A DNA stretch of 64,000 nt from Mycolicibacterium sp. 018/SC-01/001 (lineage in GTDB: Bacteria > Actinomycetota > Actinomycetes > Mycobacteriales > Mycobacteriaceae). Positions within the stretch are counted from its first letter, which is position 1, and each line of letters opens with the position of its first letter. The translations under genes were made by a program, and so were the position numbers. Of this stretch, positions 28,901 through 37,264 are shown piece by piece. Location: positions 1-64,000 of the forward strand of contig NZ_VKAA01000011.1 of the NCBI RefSeq assembly GCF_007096635.1, given 5' to 3'. Under the pieces are notes generated by a model, which saw only the letters and a program-made list of their open reading frames with translations, was not told the origin of the DNA and made no database searches.

Positions 28901-29487
28901 ACCGGCACGTCGGGCAGCGACGACCGGTCATCGGCGAGGCGTCGTACCGCGGTGGTGGTCACCGGATCGGTACTGTCGTCGGAGCCGAGCTCCGGCAGTG
29001 CGACCGAGGTCGCGGAGTCGACGACGCCGATTCCCACGCGGACGCAGAGGAATTCGGAGTGGTCATCACCGCGCTGCCACATCTGCGGTGTGCCGGCGAG
29101 CGGCCAGAGTGCCGCCGGCTCGGGGTGGTGGCGGTGGAGCCACCTGTGCTGGGCGGCGGCGCCGGCCTGCAGCACCGCATCGGTGGCGTCCAGGTAGCGC
29201 AGATAGTCGGCGCGCTGGGCGTCGATCTCGGCGGTGCGCAGACCACCACGGCCGCCGTGGGCGAGCATGCCGATCAGGGAGACCACCATCATCGCCGGCA
29301 GCACGAGGAACATCGGACTGCGCGCGGACGCCACGCCTGATCGCAGGTACAGCGCCCCCATGCCGACCACGGCGACGACCATCGCGACCGGCATGAGTCG
29401 GGCCAGCGGATGAACCGGTGTCGCCTCGGGCACCGGCGGCGGGGCGTCGAGCGCGATCCGGCCGCCCGGTCTGCACTCGGGTTCCAT
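25990..29487 (-). CDS. eccC4: ESX-4 secretion ATPase EccC4
   Basis: FtsK/SpoIIIE-type motor of the ESX-4 system, 1165 residues in one chain. Two N-terminal membrane helices (about 31-50 and 59-79) lead to three ATPase domains. D1: Walker A GATGSGKS (394-401), Walker B LFVVIDEF (502-509). D2: GAPQSGKS (716-723), with VFLVIDGW where the Walker B glutamate is lost. D3: GDSESGKT (964-971) and VIVDDYD. ESX-4 lacks EccE and PE/PPE genes, as here. ATG 29487 lies 8 nt after a SigM-like -10, so the mRNA is probably leaderless. Confidence 0.97.
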   Translation of the reverse strand: MEPECRPGGRIALDAPPPVPEATPVHPLARLMPVAMVVAVVGMGALYLRSGVASARSPMFLVLPAMMVVSLIGMLAHGGRGGLRTAEIDAQRADYLRYLDATDAVLQAGAAAQHRWLHRHHPEPAALWPLAGTPQMWQRGDDHSEFLCVRVGIGVVDSATSVALPELGSDDSTDPVTTTAVRRLADDRSSLPDVPVLVSLVRTRVITVAGEPGDCRAVVRALLCQLVVAHAPSQVGVSIDAVRGDAWDWLKWVPHIRSRGGARHRVVIAEGALPPPAPGVTVVQIRAAESPVVVSADGAEVVARYDTLSLPEAVTCARRVSRSSPRGGPSRPTGWPALMGIADPGTFEPLSRWSQPARSPLRVPIGVAEDGSVVELDIKEAAAGGMGPHGLCIGATGSGKSEFLRTLVLGMITAHPPEELNLVLVDFKGGATFLGLDVVNHVSAVITNLADEAPLVARMRDALSGEITRRQEVLRAAGNLADLAAYRRARTRDPGLAPLPSLFVVIDEFSELLSQQPDFADLFVAIGRLGRSLGVHLLLASQRLDEGRLRGLDAHLAYRVCLKTFSTADSRAVLGVPDAHHLPAQPGAAFIKTATGQMIRFQTAFVSGRVPVPAPAANAGGVAVEQFHRTTDASPPSDTRPLLATMLARLRGLGGRAHRVWLPPLRRSPILADLLDGVAPSRLRVPIGVIDRPAQQRYEPLIVDMSGAAGNAAIVGAPQSGKSTALRTLVTALAARHDAATAQFYCLDFGGGALNALRDVPHVGCVAARHEADLCRRTVAHLEAVLRSREETPRRDTDPDVFLVIDGWSTLRSEFDALESVVTGLAARGLSHGVHVVLTASRWADLRPALKDQIGTRIELRLGEPAESEMDRRRARELGSAPAGRGLTRDGHEIAIALPGAAAIRTTATAPRAPRVELLPTTVAHDTISAAPRHHGQVLVGLGEHDLTAVALDFTDHPHLLILGDSESGKTALLRTLCSDLMRSHTPQEISLEIVDYRRTLLGVVETAHLAGYSASPVALEGRLRALLARLTARMPDEHVTQRQLRTRSWWTGPEIYVIVDDYDLVAGATGNPLTPLADFLPHARDLGLHVVVARRSGGAARAMFDPVLTRLREMGCSGFLMSASPEEGAPLGSTRAAPLPPGRGVLSRRGRSDELVQVGWLDPP

Positions 29488-29495
29488 ACCGATTC

Positions 29496-29522
29496 AGACG
29501 CATCAGCGTGCCGAACGGTTCC
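29496..29522 (-). promoter_or_regulatory. SigM-like ECF promoter of eccC4
   Basis: Minus strand: GGAAC (29518-29522), 17-nt spacer, CGTCT (29496-29500), then 8 nt to the eccC4 ATG. Transcription would begin at or next to the start codon. Confidence 0.78.
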
Positions 29523-29570
29523 GTCGGTCAGCGAGACAAATCGGTGCATCACCGCCCTGCGCACGCGAGT

Positions 29571-29576
29571 TACGTT
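29571..29576 (+). promoter_or_regulatory. Candidate -10 element of eccD4
   Basis: TACGTT (29571-29576) fits the TANNNT pattern of mycobacterial sigma-A promoters and lies 6 nt before the eccD4 GTG (29583), the spacing expected for a leaderless message. No convincing -35 is seen. Confidence 0.4.
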
Positions 29577-29582
29577 GCTGTG

Positions 29583-30887
29583 GTGACCGATACGCTGCTC
29601 CGGGTGGCCGTCCACTGTCCGCGCCAGGATCGGAGCGCCGATCTCGTCCTGCCGGCCGGATATCCGGTCGCTGCGCTGCTGCCGGCCCTGGTGGAGGCGG
29701 TGCTGGGCGCGGGACGGCAGGGGGCCGAGGGGGTGCGGTGGTTCGTCGCCGCGACTCTCGGATCGCCACTGGATCCGGCGAAGAGTCTGCGCGACAACGG
29801 CGTTGGCGACGGTGATCTGCTGCTGCTGACCGACGAACCCGCTCCCGTTCCGCGTGTGCGCTCGGGTGCGCCCTCCACCGCGGTGGTCGCCGCCCGGCGC
29901 GGGTCCGCCGTGAGTCCCCTCGGAGGTGATGCCGTGGTCACGGTGAGCGCGCTCCTCGCGCTGGCGGGTGTCCTCGGGTGGGTGGGTTGGACGGCCGGTC
30001 AGCAGAGCGCGCTGTGGGTCAGTGCAGCGATCGCCGTGGCGGCCGCCGCCGCTGCCGCTGCAGGCCGGTTCTCGCCAGGATTGTCGGACGCACTCGGCGT
30101 GGGAGCTGTCGGCAATTCCGCGGTCACCGGCGCACTGGCCGCATCGGGCTTCGCGTGGCCGGTCGTCGTCGCGTTCGCCGCGGCATCGGCATCGGCGATG
30201 GCCGTGTGTCTGACGATGTCGTTGCACAGCAGAGCAATCGGACCACCACCCGCAGTCACCGCCTGTGCGGCAGCAGGCGGCGCGGTCATGTTCGCGGCGG
30301 TGACCACCGCAGCGTCGGGTGCCGTCATGGGCCCGGTGCTGACCGGTGTGTCGCTGGCCGCACTCACGGCGTCCGCGCCGCTGACCGTCGCGCTGACCGG
30401 TATCGGGCCGTCGCGACACGCCGTCGGCCCGCGCCGCGCGCTGGCCGCTCAGCAGCTGCTCACCGGCCTGACCGTGGGCTTCTCGGCGACGACAGCCGCC
30501 GGTGTCGCTCTGGTTGCCCTGCACCGCAGCGAATCCCGACTTCTGGCCGGGCTGTTCGCCGCTGTCGTGTCGGCCGTCCTCGTCCTGCGGTCCCGTGTCC
30601 ACGCGGACCCGATCCGCCGGGTCGCACTGACAGGGGCCGGGCTGGCAGCCTCGGGTGTCGCACTGGTGGACGTGGCGACCGCGCATCCTGACACCGCGCC
30701 GTGGTGGTGCGGCGCGGCGGCAGCCGCAGGTGCGGCACTGATGTGCGGACGGTCGCGTGGCCGATCGCACAACCCGCTGGCGCGCAGCGTGATTCGCGGA
30801 GCCGAGTACGTCGCTCTCGCCACTGTCGTGCCCGTGGGCGCGTGGCTTGCCGGGGCGTTCGAGGCGCTCGGCGCGGTGAGCCTGTGA
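29583..30887 (+). CDS. eccD4: ESX-4 membrane channel protein EccD4
   Basis: Integral membrane component of ESX-4, 434 residues. An N-terminal ubiquitin-like domain (about 1-90, VTDTLLRVAVHCPRQDRSADLVLPAGYPV) is followed by about eleven membrane helices from residue 115, for example VTVSALLALAGVLGWVGWTAG. GTG 29583 is the likely start (VTDTLLRVAV); the frame is open upstream into the eccC4 promoter region. It is divergent from eccC4 with 95 bp between. It overlaps mycP4 by 4 bp, so the two are coupled. Confidence 0.95.
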   Translation: MTDTLLRVAVHCPRQDRSADLVLPAGYPVAALLPALVEAVLGAGRQGAEGVRWFVAATLGSPLDPAKSLRDNGVGDGDLLLLTDEPAPVPRVRSGAPSTAVVAARRGSAVSPLGGDAVVTVSALLALAGVLGWVGWTAGQQSALWVSAAIAVAAAAAAAAGRFSPGLSDALGVGAVGNSAVTGALAASGFAWPVVVAFAAASASAMAVCLTMSLHSRAIGPPPAVTACAAAGGAVMFAAVTTAASGAVMGPVLTGVSLAALTASAPLTVALTGIGPSRHAVGPRRALAAQQLLTGLTVGFSATTAAGVALVALHRSESRLLAGLFAAVVSAVLVLRSRVHADPIRRVALTGAGLAASGVALVDVATAHPDTAPWWCGAAAAAGAALMCGRSRGRSHNPLARSVIRGAEYVALATVVPVGAWLAGAFEALGAVSL

Positions 30888-32188
30888 CGCGGGTCAGCCG
30901 TCTGCTGGCTGTCACCGCACTGACGATGGCCTTGGCTCCGGCCCCATCCGCCGCCGCATCCGTCTCCCCTCCCCCGATCGACTCCAGCAGACTGCCGCCC
31001 TCTGGCTCCGCGCGGCCACCGCGGCCGACCGAACAGCGGGTCGATTGTGTGGCGGTGCGTGCCGCGACATCGGCCGGACACGTTCTCGAGGGTGCATCGG
31101 CGGTGTGGCCACTGACGCGCGGCGCCGGTCAGACGGTGGCCGTCATCGACACCGGCGTGGCGCGCCATCGCCGTCTGCCGCATCTGATCCCCGGCGGTGA
31201 CTTCGTCAGCACCGGCGACGGGACGGCCGATTGCGACGGGCACGGCACGATCGTCGCCGGACTCATCGGCGCGAGCCCGGATGCGACGGACGGCTTCGCG
31301 GGTGTGGCGCCGGAGGCGACACTGCTGGCGATCCGCCAGTCGAGCAACAAGTTCGACATCGACGGCGGTTCTGCGGGTTCGGGCGTTGGCGACGTCGACA
31401 CCCTGGCAGCGGCGGTTCGGCTCGCCGCGGATCTGGGCGCCACCGTCATCACCATCTCGTCGGTGGCCTGCCTGGCCGCCGATCCCGGCCTCGACGACCG
31501 TGCGCTGGGTGCAGCGCTCGCGTACGCCGTCGACATCGCCAACGCCGTCGTCGTCAGCGCAGCCGGCAACGTCGGCGGCCCTGGACAGTGTCCCGAGCAG
31601 AACGGCGCGGACGTCACGGTGGTCGCGAGCCCCGCCTGGTACGACGACTACGTGCTGACCGTCGGCTCCTCGCGCGCCGACGGGTCGGCCTCCGAGTTCA
31701 GCCTCGCCGGCCCGTGGGTCGACGTCGCCGCGCCCGGCGAGAACGTCGTGTCGCTGGCCGCCGCATCCGACGGTCTGGTGGACTCATCGGTCAGCGGTGC
31801 GCGGTTATCCGGCACGAGTTACGCCGCCCCGCTGGTGGCCGGGCTGGCCGCCCTGGTGCGGGCCCGTCATCCCGAGCTCACCGCACGGCAGGTGATGACG
31901 CGGATCGAGGACACCGCGCGGCATCCGGCGAACGGGTGGTCTCCCGCTGTCGGGCACGGGGTCATCGACGTGCCGGCCGCTGTCGGTGGCATCGCGCCCG
32001 AGGATCCTGCGCGGCGCTCTCCGACGTCGACGGCGCTCTCCGGCCTGCCGATCCACGAAGTAGCACACGCCACGGCGTCGCCGGTGCGCGCCGTTGCGCT
32101 GTGCGCGGGACTGGTCGGTGCCGTCGCGATCCTCGCCGCGGCGCTGGGCCGGTCACGATCCCGCGACGACGACGTCGCGGACGGTTGA
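30884..32188 (+). CDS. mycP4: Mycosin-4, ESX-4 subtilisin-like protease
   Basis: Membrane-anchored serine protease of the ESX-4 system, 434 residues. Signal peptide about 1-25 (LLAVTALTMALAPAPSAAA). The catalytic triad is visible: D89 in VAVIDTGVARH, H120 in DCDGHGTIVAG, S312 in LSGTSYAAPLVAG; N229 in SAAGN stabilises the oxyanion. A C-terminal membrane helix (ALCAGLVGAVAILAAALG) is followed by a short basic/acidic tail. The GTG at 30884 overlaps the eccD4 stop. Its 3' end overlaps the convergent eccB4 by 36 bp. Confidence 0.96.
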   Translation: MTRVSRLLAVTALTMALAPAPSAAASVSPPPIDSSRLPPSGSARPPRPTEQRVDCVAVRAATSAGHVLEGASAVWPLTRGAGQTVAVIDTGVARHRRLPHLIPGGDFVSTGDGTADCDGHGTIVAGLIGASPDATDGFAGVAPEATLLAIRQSSNKFDIDGGSAGSGVGDVDTLAAAVRLAADLGATVITISSVACLAADPGLDDRALGAALAYAVDIANAVVVSAAGNVGGPGQCPEQNGADVTVVASPAWYDDYVLTVGSSRADGSASEFSLAGPWVDVAAPGENVVSLAAASDGLVDSSVSGARLSGTSYAAPLVAGLAALVRARHPELTARQVMTRIEDTARHPANGWSPAVGHGVIDVPAAVGGIAPEDPARRSPTSTALSGLPIHEVAHATASPVRAVALCAGLVGAVAILAAALGRSRSRDDDVADG

Positions 32189-33523
32189 GGCCGCCCGCAC
32201 ACTCAGGTCAGCACCGCGCGGCAGACCGGCGAGAAAGACCCACGGCACCGGCGACCCGGGGGGATCCAGACCCAATCGTGTTGCGGCGTCGGGGCTCTCG
32301 ACGCCGAACAGCGCCCCCGAATCGGCGAGCAGGAACAGCGGTCCCGCACCCTCGGCCGGTTCGTCCCCGAGTGCCACCGACCGCACCAGCACCACGCCAC
32401 CGCGTGACACCGCCACGCGGTCGACGGCCGGACCGGTGTCGTCGGCCTGCGCCAGGGCGGCACCGGACGCCGGTGTGGCGTCGGCGACCACGACCGCGCT
32501 GCGGATGCCGGCGTCGTCGGGCCGGGCCTGCCAGCGCGCGCACACCACGCGGGCGGATGCCGTCCCGGCCCGCTCGGGATAGGTGGTCACAGGGAGCGTG
32601 TCGACCACCGGAATCGAGCCCAGGACGTCGGGGGCCACCGTGGCGGGGGCGGCACCGGCGTGGGCGTCGGTGTACCGGATCAGGTCGGCGGTGACCTCAC
32701 CGATGCGCTGCAGACCGCCTGCGAGAACGACGAACTGCCCGTGTGCACCGGAGACGGCCACGACCGTGCCGACCGGATGATCACGCAACGGGCCGGGCCC
32801 CGGGCTACCGCGATCCGGGATCTGCGGGGGCACGACGGCAGGGGCCTCGGGCAGTGCGGCGAGCACGGCGGCGGAGACCGGACGCGGCGTGACGCCGTCG
32901 AGCCGCAACGCGCGAACGACCGCCGGATGGCGCAGGTCGACCCGGGCCCGGCGGCCACCGTAGAGCAGATAGGTCAGCGCGGGACCGGCGCCGCGGGGAG
33001 TGACGAGCAGAGGTGCAGACGGCGGCGTGACGGCCGGGGTCGACAGGCCGGCGATGAGCGTGGTGCGACCGTCCTCGTCGCACAGCATGACCGACTCGGC
33101 CGGCAGTGACGGCGACAGGCGTTGCGGCGCTCCGGGTATCCCCATGACCGCGCCGCGCGCCTGCGCATCGACGGCGGCCTGCGACACCTCTCGTGGCGTG
33201 TCCGCGCGGCCCGTGATCAGCCGCGCGGAGGCCAGATTGAGAACCGGATGCAGGGTGTCCGCGACCCGCACGTAGAGCGTTCCGGTCTCGCGCACCACGA
33301 CGACGGGTGCATCCCCGATGTCCGAGGCCGGCCGCACCATGGCGATCACGGCGCACACCACGACACCGGCGACCGTCAGCACGGCACCGACGAGCAGCGA
33401 AAGTGATTGCGCGCGAAGCGGATCGTCGAGCATCCGGGCGTCCCCGCGGACCAGCGCATGGCACATCCGGCGCACCAGGAATCGATGGCCGCTGACCTGC
33501 AGCCGAGTCGTCGGTTGACGCAT
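32153..33523 (-). CDS. eccB4: ESX-4 membrane component EccB4
   Basis: Single-pass membrane protein whose large outer domain is periplasmic, 456 residues. N-terminus RQPTTRLQVSGHRFLVRRMCHALVRGDARMLDDPLRAQSLSLLVG carries the EccB hallmark; the membrane helix is about 42-63. The outer part has the repeated EccB features LYVRVADTLHPVLNLASARLITG and VPWVFLAGLPRGADLS. ATG 33523 has GGGGGT before it. It is transcribed opposite to eccD4-mycP4, as in M. tuberculosis, and runs 36 bp into mycP4. Confidence 0.95.
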   Translation of the reverse strand: MRQPTTRLQVSGHRFLVRRMCHALVRGDARMLDDPLRAQSLSLLVGAVLTVAGVVVCAVIAMVRPASDIGDAPVVVVRETGTLYVRVADTLHPVLNLASARLITGRADTPREVSQAAVDAQARGAVMGIPGAPQRLSPSLPAESVMLCDEDGRTTLIAGLSTPAVTPPSAPLLVTPRGAGPALTYLLYGGRRARVDLRHPAVVRALRLDGVTPRPVSAAVLAALPEAPAVVPPQIPDRGSPGPGPLRDHPVGTVVAVSGAHGQFVVLAGGLQRIGEVTADLIRYTDAHAGAAPATVAPDVLGSIPVVDTLPVTTYPERAGTASARVVCARWQARPDDAGIRSAVVVADATPASGAALAQADDTGPAVDRVAVSRGGVVLVRSVALGDEPAEGAGPLFLLADSGALFGVESPDAATRLGLDPPGSPVPWVFLAGLPRGADLSVRAASTVRDVVVAGS

Positions 33524-33568
33524 GACACCCCCGCTGGCCAGCGTAACGATCCGGCGGAGGGGGTCAGA

Positions 33569-34120
33569 TCACTTGTTGGAGCGCCGTTCCCGGTATGCCG
33601 CGACGTGCTGGCGGTTGCCGCAGTTGCCCGTGTCGCAGAACTTCCCCGACCGGTTACGGGACAGGTCGACCAGCACGGCCTCGCAATCCGGCGCGGCGCA
33701 GATCTTCAGCCGGCGCAGATCGCCGGCGCGGATCAGATCCGCCAGCGCCATCGCCATCTCCGCCCCCATGCGCTGCCACAGTGGATCGTGGATGGAGGCC
33801 AGGTGCAGGTGCCACTCCGGCATCTCGGGGTGCCGCGTCAGCCAGGGCGCCGCCCGCGTGTCCGAGAGCAGGGCGTTGACCTGACCGACCGCACGCTCCT
33901 CCTCGGCGGCCGCGCCCCAGATCGCGCCGAGCCGCGCCCGCAACCGGTGCACCGACTCGAGCTCGGCGGCGTCGTGATCCCGTCGCCCCGTCCACCCGAA
34001 GCTGTCCAGATATTCGTCCAGTGCAGCCAGGCTGTCGAGCTGTTCGCCGTCGACCCGGTCGGAGTTGATCAACACACACGCCGCCCGCAGAGTGAGCTCG
34101 GTGTCATGACTGAAAAGCAT
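33569..34120 (-). CDS. CGNR zinc-finger (ABATE domain) regulator
   Basis: A 183-residue protein with an N-terminal ABATE/DUF1470 region (LRAACVLINSDRVDGEQLDSLAALDEYLDSFG) and a C-terminal CGNR zinc finger: LKICAAPDCEAVLVDLSRNRSGKFCDTGNCGNRQHVAAYRERR, which holds four cysteines and probably binds DNA. The start is probably ATG 34120 (MLFSHDTEL), with AGAGGAG upstream; ATG 34153 is also in frame. It is divergent from the EamA exporter gene (34209), which it may control. The ligand is unknown. Confidence 0.88.
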   Translation of the reverse strand: MLFSHDTELTLRAACVLINSDRVDGEQLDSLAALDEYLDSFGWTGRRDHDAAELESVHRLRARLGAIWGAAAEEERAVGQVNALLSDTRAAPWLTRHPEMPEWHLHLASIHDPLWQRMGAEMAMALADLIRAGDLRRLKICAAPDCEAVLVDLSRNRSGKFCDTGNCGNRQHVAAYRERRSNK

Positions 34121-34208
34121 TTGACCCGTGACTCCTCTCGACGGTAGCGTCATGACCGAATTTCAGTTTACTCATGTCACCGCAGATGAGACTTGTGGAG
34201 GTGCACCC

Positions 34209-35243
34209 ATGGCCGTGCTGACGCCGAGCTCCCGGTTCCGTAGCGGCCTCCTCCTGGCCGTCGCCTCTGCATTCTCCTTCGGCTGCTCGGGCCCCTTCGG
34301 GAAAGCTCTGATGACCGCCGGATGGAGCCCGACTGCCGCGGTCACCGCCCGGCTGGCCGGCGGCGCGCTGGCGATGGCCGTGTTCGCCACCGTCGCACAT
34401 CCCGGCTGGTTGCGCGAGGCGGGCCGGCACCTGCGCACCGTCGTCGCCTACGGCCTGATCCCCATCGCCGGCGCGCAGCTCTTCTACTACAACGCGGTCG
34501 CCCACCTGACCGTCGGTGTCGCCCTGCTGCTCGAATACACCGCGCCGATCCTCGTGGTCGGCTGGCTGTGGGCCACGACGCGACGCCGGCCCAGCGCGCT
34601 CACCCTGTCGGGTGTGGTGCTCGCGATCGCGGGAATCACCGCGGTGCTCGGCCTGGTCGGCCCGAGCGGCTTGTCCTCGGTGGACTTCGATCTCGTCGGC
34701 GTCGCCTTCGGTCTGGCCGCCGCGATCTGCGCGGCGTGCTACTTCCTGATGTCGGAGAACGTGTCCGGCCCGGACAGTGACCAGGACGGGGGCTCGGGCG
34801 GCGGACTGCATCCGATCACGCTGGCGACGGCAGGACTGTTCGTCGGGGCTGCGGCGGTCGCGCTGATCGGTGTCTGCGGAGTGATGCCGATGAGGTTCAC
34901 CGCCAACGACACCGTGGTCGCGGGCATGACCACCTCGTGGGTCGTGCCGGTCGTCGCGCTCGCACTGTTCCCCACGGCGATCGCCTACACGCTGGGCATC
35001 GTCAGCATCGCCCGCCTCAAGCCGCGGTTCGCGTCGCTGGTGGGCCTGTCCGAGGTCATGTTCGCCGTACTGGCCGCGTGGATCCTGGTCGGTGAGGCGG
35101 TCACCGCGACGCAGGCAGTCGGCGGTGTGATCGTGCTCGCCGGCCTGGCGCTGGCCCGGCAGGGCGACCGTGGCGATCTGGCCGAAGCGAATGCTGCGAC
35201 CTGGCCGGACGCGCCGCTAGGTGAGCTAACATCACGAAGGTGA
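34209..35243 (+). CDS. EamA/DMT-family exporter
   Basis: A ten-helix inner-membrane transporter of the drug/metabolite superfamily, 344 residues, with two EamA repeats (from FRSGLLLAVASAFSFGCSGPFGKALMTAG and from FDLVGVAFGLAAAICAACYFLMSENV). The C-terminus is hydrophilic. ATG 34209 is chosen because GTGGAGG stands 6-12 nt before it; the frame is open further upstream. Divergent from a CGNR regulator, a frequent regulator-exporter arrangement. Its stop overlaps the ATG of the first cutinase by one base. Substrate unknown. Confidence 0.9.
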   Translation: MAVLTPSSRFRSGLLLAVASAFSFGCSGPFGKALMTAGWSPTAAVTARLAGGALAMAVFATVAHPGWLREAGRHLRTVVAYGLIPIAGAQLFYYNAVAHLTVGVALLLEYTAPILVVGWLWATTRRRPSALTLSGVVLAIAGITAVLGLVGPSGLSSVDFDLVGVAFGLAAAICAACYFLMSENVSGPDSDQDGGSGGGLHPITLATAGLFVGAAAVALIGVCGVMPMRFTANDTVVAGMTTSWVVPVVALALFPTAIAYTLGIVSIARLKPRFASLVGLSEVMFAVLAAWILVGEAVTATQAVGGVIVLAGLALARQGDRGDLAEANAATWPDAPLGELTSRR

Positions 35244-35899
35244 TGATCGATCTTGATACGCGCCGGCTGAAGGGTCTCGTCGCCGCCGTGGTCACTGCGG
35301 CGGCGATGCTCGTGGCGCCGGCCGTCACCGCACCCGTCGCGGCCGCCCAGGACTGCCCGGACATCGAAGTCACCTTCGCCCGCGGCACCGACGAACCACC
35401 CGGACTCGGCCGCGTCGGCGGCGCGTTCGTCGATTCACTACGGGGCCGCGTCGGTGGCCGGTCCGTCGGCGCCTACGCGGTCAACTATCCCGCGTCGTTC
35501 GACTTTCTCCAGGTCGCCGCCGGCGCCAACGACGCCAGCGACCACATCCAGTACATGATGAACAACTGCCCGAACACCCGGCTGGTGCTCGGCGGCTACT
35601 CGCAGGGCGCGGCCGTCATCGACGTCATCGCCGCGGTGCCGGTGCCGGGGGCGGGCTTCACTGCACCGCTGCCCCCGAACGCGCCCGACCACGTCGCCGC
35701 GATCGCGGTGTTCGGCAATCCGTCGGCGAAGATCGGGCTGCCGCTGACGTCGAGTCCCGTCTGGGGTGGCCGCTCGATCGATCTGTGCACCCCCGGCGAC
35801 CCGGTGTGTTCGGGCGGCAACGACGTCCCCGCGCACAGCAACTACGTGCCGTCCGGGATGACCGACCAGGCCGCGGGATTCGTCGCGGGACTTTTGTAG
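35243..35899 (+). CDS. Cutinase-like esterase (first of three)
   Basis: Secreted cutinase-like protein (Culp) of 218 residues acting on esters or lipids outside the cell. Signal peptide about 1-33 (LKGLVAAVVTAAAMLVAPAV, then APVAAAQD). Mature features: CPDIEVTFARGTDEPPG, the nucleophile motif GGYSQGAAV, the aspartate in DLCTPGDPVC, and the histidine in AHSNYVP; cysteines form the two usual disulfides. GTG 35240 is an alternative start. It continues directly from the exporter gene. Same position as cut3/cut4 in M. tuberculosis. Confidence 0.93.
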   Translation: MIDLDTRRLKGLVAAVVTAAAMLVAPAVTAPVAAAQDCPDIEVTFARGTDEPPGLGRVGGAFVDSLRGRVGGRSVGAYAVNYPASFDFLQVAAGANDASDHIQYMMNNCPNTRLVLGGYSQGAAVIDVIAAVPVPGAGFTAPLPPNAPDHVAAIAVFGNPSAKIGLPLTSSPVWGGRSIDLCTPGDPVCSGGNDVPAHSNYVPSGMTDQAAGFVAGLL

Positions 35900-35923
35900 A
35901 CGAGCTATACGTTACGGTGCATT

Positions 35924-36589
35924 GTGCGATCTGACCGACTGCGCCGCCTCGCTGCGGCCGTTGCCGCCGCGACCCTGCCCGTCGCCGGCGCCACCGTCCT
36001 GCCTGCCCCGGCCGCCTCGGCCCAGCCCTGCTCCGATGTCGAGGTGATCTTCGCCCGCGGCACCAGCGAGCCGCCCGGCATCGGACGCGTCGGACAGGCG
36101 CTCACCGATGCGTTGACCCCACAGCTCGGCGGACGCTCGGTCAGCACCTACGCCGTGAACTACCCCGCCAGCTACGACTTCCTCACCACTGCGGCCGGCG
36201 CCACCGACGCCGCGGGCCGGATCGCGTCACTGGCGGCGCAGTGCCCGAACACGAGGATCGTGCTCGGCGGGTACTCGCAAGGCGCTGCGGTGGTCGACAT
36301 GCTCGCCGGCGTTCCCCCGCTGGGCAACAAGATCGGCGAGATCGGCTCCGCGCCTCCGCTGGCGTCCGGTCTCATCGGCAACGTCGATGCCGTTGCCGTC
36401 TTCGGCAACCCGGCCGCCAAGTTCGGCAACCCGGTCTCCGGAGACGGAATGTTCGCCGGCAAGGCGATCGATCTCTGCGCCGACGGTGACCCGATCTGCT
36501 CGGACGGCCGAAACCCGTTCGCGCACACCCATTACGAGACATCGCCGTTCATCGGCCAGGCCGCAGGGTTCGCCGCAGCCCGGGTCTGA
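35924..36589 (+). CDS. Cutinase-like esterase (second of three)
   Basis: 221 residues with a signal peptide (LRRLAAAVAAATLPVAGATVLP, AASAQ). Core motifs are the same as in the first copy: CSDVEVIFARGTSEPPG, GGYSQGAAVVDML, DLCADGDPICSDG and the histidine pair AHTHYE. The start is GTG 35924 (VRSDRLRRL). It lies 24 nt after the first cutinase and is clearly a tandem paralogue, with an insertion near PPLGNKIGEIGSAPPLASG. Expected to be exported by the Sec pathway. Confidence 0.93.
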   Translation: MRSDRLRRLAAAVAAATLPVAGATVLPAPAASAQPCSDVEVIFARGTSEPPGIGRVGQALTDALTPQLGGRSVSTYAVNYPASYDFLTTAAGATDAAGRIASLAAQCPNTRIVLGGYSQGAAVVDMLAGVPPLGNKIGEIGSAPPLASGLIGNVDAVAVFGNPAAKFGNPVSGDGMFAGKAIDLCADGDPICSDGRNPFAHTHYETSPFIGQAAGFAAARV

Positions 36590-36604
36590 CCTATCATCGG
36601 CACC

Positions 36605-37264
36605 GTGACCGTCTCGCTGCGCCGCGCTGCCACCTCGCTGGCGGCTGCCGTCGCGCTGGTCGCGGGACTGGTCCCGATCGCTCCTTCCGCGTCGGCCGAG
36701 TCCTGCCCGCAGGCCGAACTCATCTTCGCGCGCGGACGACTCGAGGCGCCGGGCGCCGGTCAGATCGGCAACGCGCTCGTCTCGGCGGTGCGCGGCAAAA
36801 CCGGCAAGGACGTCCGTCTGTACGCGGTGAAGTACCCCGCCGACACTGAGGTCGACATCGGTGCCAACGACATGAGCGGGCGCATCTCGTACATGACCGG
36901 CACCTGCCCCGACACGAGGTTGGTGCTCGGTGGCTACTCGCTGGGCGCCGCGGTCACCGACGTGGTGGTGGCCGTCCCGATCGCGGCGTTCGGTTTCAAG
37001 AATCCGATGCCGGACGGCGCCGATTCGCACATCGCCGCGATCACGTTGTTCGGCAACGGCAGCCAGTGGGTGGGACCGATCGCCAACTTCACCAACCCGG
37101 CCTTGCGGGACAAGATCATCGAGCTCTGCCACGGCGACGATCCGATCTGCAATCCCACCGATCCGCAGAACTGGCAGGACTACTGGCCCGACCACCTGGC
37201 CCCCGCCTACATCAAGGCCGGCATGGTGAACCAGGCGGCCGACTTCGTGGCCGGTCGCCTCTAG
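36605..37264 (+). CDS. Cutinase-like esterase, divergent third copy
   Basis: 219 residues, signal peptide about 1-31 ([20 protein letters not shown]). It keeps a serine nucleophile but in GGYSLGAAV instead of GYSQG, has [12 protein letters not shown] instead of ARGTxEPPG, and an altered C-terminal part ([25 protein letters not shown]), where H in PDHLAPAY is the likely catalytic histidine. Substrate range is probably different from that of the first two. The start is GTG 36605. It ends on a CTAG shared with the convergent truA. Confidence 0.9.
   Translation: MTVSLRRAATSLAAAVALVAGLVPIAPSASAESCPQAELIFARGRLEAPGAGQIGNALVSAVRGKTGKDVRLYAVKYPADTEVDIGANDMSGRISYMTGTCPDTRLVLGGYSLGAAVTDVVVAVPIAAFGFKNPMPDGADSHIAAITLFGNGSQWVGPIANFTNPALRDKIIELCHGDDPICNPTDPQNWQDYWPDHLAPAYIKAGMVNQAADFVAGRL

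Noticed and set aside
32153..32188. Frameshift or misassembly at the mycP4/eccB4 junction
   Set aside because: Both proteins are complete with normal C-termini; the 36-bp overlap is simply convergent overlap.
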